Shown here: positions 57,230 through 64,000 of the stretch, piece after piece
Position numbering within the stretch: position 1 is the stretch's first letter
Layout of the letters: every line of letters starts with the position of its first letter
Assembly: GCF_003073045.1 (NCBI RefSeq)
Contig: NC_037597.1
Span: 3,100,190-3,164,189 of the forward strand
Direction: 5' to 3'
Source of the DNA: Pomacea canaliculata
Lineage: Eukaryota; Mollusca; Gastropoda; Architaenioglossa; Ampullariidae
Length of the DNA stretch: 64,000 nucleotides
Made by a program: the position numbers and the translations under genes
The notes under the pieces: model-generated
Seen by the model: only the letters and a program-made list of their open reading frames with translations
Databases searched by the model: none
Told to the model about the DNA's origin: nothing

Positions 57230-57590
57230 TCTGGTCAGGATTTGCACAGTCCAGTCAGGACTACAACACCAATTCTGTTCAGGACTTGTTAAATAACACA
57301 AATCTGGTCAGGATGTGCCCAGTCCAGTCAAGGCTAACTTCCAATTCTGTTCAGGACTTGTTAAATAATACAAATCTGGTCAGGATGTGCCAGTCCAGTC
57401 AGGCTAACTTTCCAATTCTGTTCAGGACTTTGTTAAATAATACAAATCTGGTCAGGATGTCCCAGTCCAGTCAAGGCTAACTTCCAATTCTGTTCAGCCG
57501 ACTTGTTAAATAACACAAATCTGTCAGGGATGTGCACAGTCGGTCAGGACTACTACACCAAGTCGGTTTCAAGACTTGTTTGCAAACAAA
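57230..57590. repeat. 71-72-bp minisatellite, about five copies
   Basis: Units carry AGGACTTGTTAAATAACACA, AATCTGGTCAGGATGTGC and CAATTCTGTTC, with single-base indels that shift the frame between copies. The first and last units are incomplete. Confidence 0.93.
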
Positions 57591-58130
57591 ACGTCCGGAC
57601 ACACTGATGACACCGAGGAGACATGTTACTTCTCGACCCGCCGTCAAGGAAAAACTCACACAACAACATCCAAACACTCAACACTCTTTCCTTTGTTCTT
57701 CGAACAAAAACAACTATCAACACCATTGATTAAAAAAAAAACACAACAAAAAAACAAAGCCGGCGGCCATCCTGTGTGGCGCGCACTCAGACAGTTAATT
57801 GCTGTCTTTCAACTCCCCTTCTGAAGCAGTTACTTTTTCCTGTCTTCCTCTAGCTCAAAAAAAAAAAAAAAAAACATTAAAAAATTAGCGCACGCAGTTT
57901 GTGACATACCTCAATCTCATTTATTATTACTTTCTTTGTTTAAACTCTGGTCAAACAGATTTCTCAAATCATGAGTGGAGTCATATCTGGCGTCCTGTCG
58001 GTAGAGGTTGTGCTACTAATCCACTGAAAGACTTTGCAACTTACATATCTTGTATTATTTTAATTTTAACATAATGATTATTTAAAATTGAAACTTTTGT
58101 AGTTAAAAATAATTTTTTGTGCATCAACAC

Positions 58131-58770
58131 TCTTGGCCAAACAGACAACAACAACAAAAAAAAAAGGAAGAAAAAGAAAACAAATTGCTTGTTGTGCAGG
58201 GTCTCCGACTGTGGCCACGTCTCTTTCCTCAGGGTACGGAGATTCCTACAGTCCTGTAGGATGTGTTCTACAGTCTGGTCTGCCTCTCCACAAGAGCATC
58301 TCGGGGACGGCACGAGGTGCAACTTCCTGTGTAGGTGGTGAAGCAGCCTGTTGTGCCCGGTCCTGAGGCGGAAGATAGCGACCTGGTCCGGTCTGGACAG
58401 CTGATGGTAACTGTCCAGTGGTTGCTGTGGCCTGTACAGAGACTTAATGATGGTTTTCATCTCTGACATGTTGACTGCATTGTCTTCTTGCTCGTCCTCT
58501 GCCCCCTGTTGGATCACCACCTTGCCGCGGTCGGGGGGCTTGCGTGTCTCGATGACCCTAAGAGCTATGCCGACAGGAGCATCAGCTCCTAGCAGGGTCA
58601 CCCAAGTCGGACAGGTCGAAGGGTAGAGAGCAGACAAAGAGTGGTCCATGAGTGCTGAAGTCGGAGGTGGTGGGCCGCAAGGCGCACCCTGAAATAACCA
58701 CACCACCACGCAAAACTGCCTATGCCACTTGAAGACAGTACCGATGTACTGTCCGGCTGCTTTCTTCACT
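58131..58770 (-). mobile_element. LINE 3'-end fragment (C-terminal ORF2)
   Basis: A minus-strand frame contains 'LSRPDQVAIFRLRTGHNRL' and 'PRCSCGEADQTVEHILQDC', the typical wording of the C-terminal cysteine/histidine region after the RT and RNase H part of many animal LINEs. The catalytic RT is absent and the frame ends in low-complexity phenylalanine-rich sequence, so the copy is 5'-truncated and dead. Confidence 0.75.
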
Positions 58771-58959
58771 CAGGCTTCAACACAGCCTGCAATTAGCATG
58801 GCAAACAAGACCAACGGACTGTCCCAGATCTGATCGTCAGAGGTGTTAGGGCCTCCACTTGCCTCAGGGCCCGCTTTTGTGACGGTGATGACCGTCTCCT
58901 CTCTACGTTCCTCTACCTTTCTTCAGTTCTTTGCTCTTTGTGAGGAATTACGTCTCAAA

Positions 58960-59045
58960 TATTGGGGGGGGGGGAAATATTCCTGCCCCCCCCCTGTATT
59001 TTCCTTGGGGGGGGGCGGCTGCCCCCGCTGCCCCCCTGGTTCCTA
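58960..59045. mobile_element. G/C-homopolymer-rich tract ending in a hAT-like terminus
   Basis: Runs of G and C lead to GGTTCCTACGCCACTG, whose reverse complement CAGTGGCGTAGG resembles a hAT end. Gene-unit similarity (to 42910) restarts right after it, at TCACGGACACCC. The opposite end and target duplication were not found. Confidence 0.4.
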
Positions 59046-60780
59046 CGCCACTGTCACGGACACCCGGATGTTGCTACGTCATAGCCAGTGATGTGTAAGA
59101 AGCGCGAAGCCGGATCTGTGTTCCGTGTCGTCGCCGCCAGGTAAAATATTCTAACACCTGTTGTGTACATCACTTCTGACTTCTCAGTGAAGTTGAGAGA
59201 TTCGAGCTTGACAACGTCGATGTCGTCTTTCAACAGCTCAGGTGAGTTTTTCAGACCCGAGGTTTGTACGTCAAACTTTGTCATCATTCACACAGGTGTT
59301 GTGTAAAACATCGTAGTAAAGCTCACGTGACCAAGTGTTCAGTGAAATGTTGACCCCGGGTAACCTGGCCTAGATGAGAGACAGAGCTTCAAGGTGGCTG
59401 TTAAAAGTAATTCCATTTATTTTATACGAGTTACTTCTCACAAATCGGAAAATAGAGATAATGTTGCTGACACAGTTCCCGAAGTACTCGAGGTATCAAA
59501 TATCACAACGGTCTGTGCAGGGCCGCCGAGAGCCAGCCCGGGCCCCGGACAGACGACCTCTCCGGGCCCCTTGTACTTGTAATCGTAAATTATTTTCCCA
59601 GTATATAATGTATGTTTACAATTCGAATCTCAATATCTACACTCAAACTCAACTTCTGCATGTGTAATGCTTGGGTGTTCTGTCCTTAGACCTTTCTTTA
59701 AAAGAAAAAGAAAAGGAGAAGAAGAAAAAAAACACTGACCAAGGCCGGGCCCCCTTGACAGCCGCGGGCCCGGGTATACCAGACCCCCTGTCCCCCCCTC
59801 TCGTCAGGCCTGGGTCTGTGTGTGTGTGTCATGTGTTTGGTATTAGGATACAGCTTGTTACACATGACATTATCTATTATTAGACGAACGACCCAGGGAC
59901 CAGGAAGTTAGATTAACAAAAACATTAAAGAGAGGACTAGCAGGTCAGAGAGTGGCTTTATGACAAACCACAGGACTGAGCTGCCACAGACACATGTGAC
60001 ATCATTGTATATATACTACATGTGACATCATTGTATATATGCTACATGTGACATCACTATATATATATATCCTACATGTGACATCATTGTCATTTCTCTA
60101 TATGATGGCAATTATGGGATAGCTAACAGAACTCATCAGTAACCTACAAGGCTGGTAGTCATGCACAATAAGTTGCTTTACACAATAGCCACTAAAGAAA
60201 GATAAACATTTAAAAATGTATCTAACCAGACAAACAAATAAAACCAAGTGTACTTTTGTTTACATTACATCAGAAAATCTTTCTCCAAGACATCAGTCCT
60301 CTTCCTCAATAATCTTAAAATGTCTTCTTTTAAGAATGTACATCTGGATATTCCAACTTCCTTCATGCAGTCTTTAAACTGTTAGTTTTCTAAGGCTCCT
60401 GTCTGCAGTGGTAAATGCCTTGTTATACTTTGGTAATAGTCTGTTAGGTTGGTGCCAAAGACTTATGATATTGCTAGCTGTAACAAACCTGAACGTAAAA
60501 AAGTTGTTTTTAAAATATGAGTAGTGCATGGTATGTTAATCAACAACAACAACAGGATAATTATGTTTGAGCTACCTACATGCACTTGACCTGTGGACTT
60601 GTATACAACCATTGCATTCATCATTGCTTGCTGCCTGCAGAGTGGATGAGTAATGTTGTTATTATTTGTTGTTTGGAGTAGATTAATGACTGTGACATTC
60701 ATGTGACATTTTATTAATGATCAGATCTGTTTGTGTACCTTTTCCACTAGGATGAATTAAGTTTTGTCATTGTATCAACA
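59046..60780 (+). repeat. Segmental duplication: 5' half of an EGF gene unit (matches 42910-44300)
   Basis: Long similarity to gene 6 from the second first-exon version through the pre-EGF block. It is interrupted by the hAT copy at 59518-59812, absent from the 43.37-kb copy. Confidence 0.85.
59518..59812 (-). mobile_element. Non-autonomous hAT element, copy 2 (295 bp), with empty site at 43.37 kb
   Basis: Starts CAGGGCCGCCGAGAGCC and ends CTCGTCAGGCCTG. Perfect 8-bp target duplication GGTCTGTG at 59510-59517 and 59813-59820. The paralogous segment near 43365-43380 reads acaacggtctgtgtgtat with a single GGTCTGTG, so it is the pre-insertion site. Opposite orientation to copy 1. Confidence 0.92.
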
Positions 60781-60810
60781 TCAACTTCTATGGTCCGACG
60801 TGTGAGTTTG
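60770..60810 (+). pseudogene. Relic 3' end of an EGF exon
   Basis: 'INFYGPTCEF' followed by gttagtacacaatcc matches the end and donor of EGF-3 (47327-47437). The first two thirds are deleted and the pre-EGF block is fused directly to it. Confidence 0.75.
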
Positions 60811-60918
60811 GTTAGTACACAATCCACACTGTAACTCTGCACGTGACACTTTAGTACCCAGTGACACTTTGCTGTTACATTCGTTTGTTTTGACAGGATA
60901 AGGCTGTCTTCATAATAC

Positions 60919-61485
60919 AGTGGAACCTCGGTTAACGAACTTAATCCGTTCTGGAAAGCTGTTCGTTATCCGAAATGTTCGTTATCCGAAACAATTTTTT
61001 CCATAAGAAATAAAGGAAATAGATTTAATTGGTTCCCAGCCTGTTGACTCGCTAATATTTGAAAGTTAGAGGCTATATAGGTATTTGTTTTAATGAGAAC
61101 AGTTATAATGCAATATGAATGGAGTTAAATAAACATAAAAACATTAACGAAGTAATTTAAACATCAGAAAACTTGCCGTTTTGACAGAGTGGTTGGAAGC
61201 AGGTGTGGGAGGAAGGGGTGGAATTACTGATTCCCCTCCATGAGCAACGTGACATTATAAAATCGGGGGACTTCCCTTTTCTGTAGCTTTGAGGTTAAAG
61301 GACAAAACTTGTCCAGTGTCTATTGCTTCTGCCTTTCTTGTAAAACTCTTCGATAATACGACATCACATATCCGACAGACGCATGCCACCTTCATACTTT
61401 GAAATCATTTCCGTTTACAGTTCAATTGTTGGCCGCTTCCCTGTCATTACCTCACTACTAATAATTGCTCTTAATCTTCTTTGGA
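60919..61485 (+). mobile_element. Pogo-like (Tc1/mariner superfamily) element end, truncated
   Basis: TA followed by CAGTGGAACCTCGGTTAACG and a second inner copy of the motif (GTTCGTTATCCGAA twice near 60960-60990). This is the style of terminal repeat seen in pogo/Tigger elements. No matching opposite end is present; similarity to the gene 6 tail starts abruptly at about 61490. Confidence 0.6.
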
Positions 61486-61489
61486 GCCA

Positions 61490-61795
61490 TCTTACGCCAC
61501 GAGACACTTTCAGACAAGCACTTTTGTCATTGAAGTTCTGTCGGAACTCGAGTCCAGTCATCTCTCTCCTCAGCAGCCACATCTCCATGACAACGACGAG
61601 AGCAGACCAGATGGAGGGTCGGTCAATCACCACTTCAGAGACCTACCTCCCTCCTACCTGTCTGTGGTGACAGATCCCAGGTACATCCGTGAGAATGGCG
61701 ACTCTGTGCAACAGCCGCCATCGTACGATGACGTAGTGGCTGTGATGCGACAAACAAAAGCACCGAGTGATAGGCCCGTTACGTCAACAAGGTGA
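61490..61795 (+). pseudogene. Tail-only copy of the gene 6 last exon
   Basis: The open frame 'YATRHFQTSTFVIE' to 'SDRPVTSTR'-stop is almost identical to residues coded at 50110-50399, with a 12-bp insertion adding VLSE. Both PPSY motifs are intact. The stalk and membrane segment are missing because the copy begins in the middle of the exon, next to pogo-like sequence. No start or splice context of its own is visible. Confidence 0.8.
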
Positions 61796-62442
61796 CGTCA
61801 TGACCTCACATAACATCACGTCATCAGAGACCAACGTGACTTCAGCCTACAGACGAAACTTGCTAGAGGAGGGCAGTAGATGAGATGAGAGATGAGAGTA
61901 ACACGCTGTGAGCACAAAGACAGATGACGAGACATCAACTCAGTTCATTGAAAACGACCAACAGATGAATAGAGTAAACGGTCCATGTGCTTTATATTTC
62001 TTACGTTTATTTATTTTGCTAATTTGTTTTTAAAATACATCATTATTCGTGACCATATTAAATATAAGGAAACATCCACCAACGTTGTATTGCCTCTGTC
62101 GTCTGTCACACTAGCGTCCTTGCTTGTTGTTATGTTAATCTATTTGCTGAAAATCGCCTTTAGTCTGTTTGTGATGGTGAGTAAAGCGCTGTGTGCATCT
62201 AATTTATAATAGAGGCTAGTGTCAATTTAATTACAGTATTAACTGTTAAACAGTCCTAATTTAATTCAAGTTTTCAACATTGTTTCTCGTGTTATTCGTA
62301 ATGATATAATATTCACAAGCACAACGGTCAAAGTCATCTAAGCCAACTTGAAATGTGTCTAAGAGAGACAACAGGACTGAGCTTCCCTGAGCATCTGTAC
62401 AACAAATAGGATGAGAGTAAGGTCTGAAACACGTGAAGCAAC
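61796..62442 (+). repeat. Duplicated 3' flank of gene 6 (matches 50400-51330)
   Basis: Same order as downstream of gene 6, with the (ATT)n microsatellite and about 300 bp around it deleted. Confidence 0.85.
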
Positions 62443-62450
62443 ATCACGAG

Positions 62451-62738
62451 CAGGGCCGTGCTTAGGGGCAGGCGGACGAGGCATCTGCCTAGGGCCCCGC
62501 GCTTCAAGGGGCCCCGCGCTTTTGATTGATATGGTAACTAGGCATATGGAAGTGTTACAAATAAATTAATCGTAGGCTTATGTTGTAATGTGTACGCAGC
62601 GTGCTGTCAATGATAAAAGACGAGATATCCCTGAGGAAAAAAGTGACTTTAGATCCCAACTAAAACCGTGTGATCGTGGCGTGAGGGCCCCGCACATGCC
62701 CTTTGCCTCGGGCCCCGCGGGGGCTAAGAACGGGCCTG
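62451..62738. mobile_element. Non-autonomous hAT-type element (288 bp), with empty site at 51.32 kb
   Basis: Ends CAGGGCCGTGCTTAGG and CTAAGAACGGGCCTG are inverted repeats. Perfect 8-bp target duplication ATCACGAG at 62443-62450 and 62739-62746. The paralogue at about 51318-51330 has one ATCACGAG and no insert. Internal GC-rich GGGGCCCCGCG motifs are present but no transposase. Confidence 0.93.
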
Positions 62739-62742
62739 ATCA

Positions 62743-64000
62743 CGAGATGTCGTTAGAACTCAGACAGAAAGTTGTTTTTAGTCAGACAGCGATCCGTAAA
62801 CAACGATTTTTGGTGACAAATAAACATTATCACCTATAGCTGCATGTACATCATGTGTAACATGCTGTGTAACACAGTAACAGAGACAAGCTTCTCCACT
62901 CAGGTTTTTCCCGTCGGCCTCCCAGCTACAGACCTCACCGAGCGTGACTGTCACGTGATAAACAGCAGAGGACAGACCTGTCACGGATCAGTGGAATGTT
63001 TTGTTACAACACCACTCACTCAACCAATTGCATCCATACAAGCAAGAAAAGTAATACAAGTAATAATGAAATGTAAAAATGTAAAACAACTGGAGCAAAA
63101 TAATGACGACAAACAAGCTACTTCTTGATCGTCTCGCTTCACTGCACTGACCGACTTTTGTAAACGTCTCGTGTACATTCATGTCCTCAAAACACACACG
63201 TGGACACGCTTTAATTACTAACCTTGATAAAACTGCTATCAGGCGAGTTCTCCCGCACGGTCACCTGTGTATATATAGATAATTATTTATATATATTGAT
63301 TCTTTTCTTTGTAGTCTCGGCAACACCTTTCTCACGCCACCCGGATGTTGCTGTGTCATACTGTGTGTGTGAGGAGAGAGGTGTGTGTTGACAGGCTTTG
63401 TGTTCCGTGTCTTTATCGCCAGGTAAATGTTTCTATCGTATGTTGTGTACGTCACTACTGACTTCGCTCAGCATCACAGGTGAGATTCGAGCTTCACAAC
63501 ACGTGATTGCGCTGAGAAGTGGGAACCCTGGTAACCACCCGTGTGTAGCGAGCCGTGGAGCTTGGGGACCCTTTCTGTGTAGCTCGCTACAGACCCGGTG
63601 ACAGCAATGCCAACATGGTGGGTAGGACACACGGCAAGTGAAGGGACACTGTGTGTAGGGGAGTGACGGCTGATATTATGAATATTAATATTAAAGTTTA
63701 CGGTCAAACCTGACTCACAGACACCCGGATGCTGCTACGTCATAGCCGGTGATGTGTAAGAAGCCCGAGGCCGGATCTGTGTTCTGTCTCGTCACCGCCA
63801 GGTAAAATATTCTTACACCTGTTCTAACATCACTACTGACTTCTCTCAACTTCACAGGTGAGATTCGAGCTTGACAACGTCGATGTCGTCTTTCAACAGC
63901 TCAGGTGAGTTTTTCAGACCCGAGGTTTGTACGTCGATCACCCTTTGTCATCATTTGCACAGGTGTTGTACAAACATCGTAGTAAAGCTCACGTGACCAA
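62743..64000 (+). repeat. Start of a third EGF gene unit (matches 51320-51955 and 42225-43260)
   Basis: Contiguous with the window end, so further exons of this unit may lie downstream. Contains the second signal-like exon at 63440. Confidence 0.85.
63440..63479 (+). CDS. Duplicate first exon of an EGF gene unit
   Basis: ATG begins 'MLCTSLLTSLSITG' with phase-1 donor (CACAG/gtgagattcg), one residue different from gene 6 exon 42612-42651. Conservation of the frame and donor suggests it may still serve a gene continuing past the window. Confidence 0.5.

Overview
This is a stretch of animal nuclear DNA: intron-rich, AT-leaning, full of microsatellites and decayed transposons, with no bacterial-style operons. 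All recognisable genes are on the + strand and encode predicted single-pass membrane proteins. Tandem CUB-receptor and EGF-receptor arrays, hAT and Ty3/gypsy debris and short exons suggest a lophotrochozoan, most likely a gastropod mollusc. That placement is inference, because no mitochondrial, rRNA or species-specific marker is present.

Region 1 (about 2.3-32 kb) holds three tandem paralogues of a CUB-transmembrane receptor. Gene 1 (2296-14030, 5' end outside the window or not found) has eight CUB domains. Gene 2 (16227-24200) has four and gene 3 (26037-32005) has three. Each CUB is built from three exons: a linker ending in a YPxxSxxYPN-like motif, a first half ending at the 'YDYIEVFDG' strand, and a second half carrying 'LCG..FYSSGQS.YIRFHSD...GF.LTY'. 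Phases are fixed at 1-2, 2-1 and 1-1, so a three-exon cassette can be added or lost without breaking frame. Genes 2 and 3 start with homologous signal-peptide exons whose ATG lies in a GCCATGG context. Genes 1 and 2 end with a transmembrane exon and a proline-rich heptad tail carrying PPxY motifs. Gene 3 has lost that tail. A relic CUB exon lies between genes 2 and 3.

Region 2 (about 35-64 kb) holds an EGF-transmembrane-PPxY family. Gene 4 (35211-37279) has one EGF exon with a 1-base deletion. Gene 5 (39736-41306) is a pseudogene with a damaged EGF and a frameshift. Gene 6 (42612-50399) has seven EGF exons of exactly 111 bp each, a transmembrane exon and an intact tail. All three tails share a paired motif, [LP]PP[PS]Y...VV then PPSY[DN][DE], typical of WW-domain ligands.

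From about 42 kb to the end the sequence is a mosaic of segmental duplications of gene 6 pieces (first-exon region, pre-EGF block, EGF relics, a tail-only copy, 3' flank), with mobile elements inserted between and inside them. In several cases a paralogous copy still shows the empty insertion site. Recognised elements are two kinds of small hAT (three copies with 8-bp target duplications in the EGF half, one in a SINE-like sequence at 2 kb), a 5' LTR plus gag fragment of a Ty3/gypsy element inside an EGF exon, a pogo-like end, and two LINE fragments.

Overall the window looks like a birth-and-death locus for modular cell-surface receptors: variable numbers of extracellular CUB or EGF cassettes joined to a tail that could recruit WW-domain (for example NEDD4-type) proteins. 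The biological role (immune, adhesion or gamete recognition) cannot be decided from sequence.
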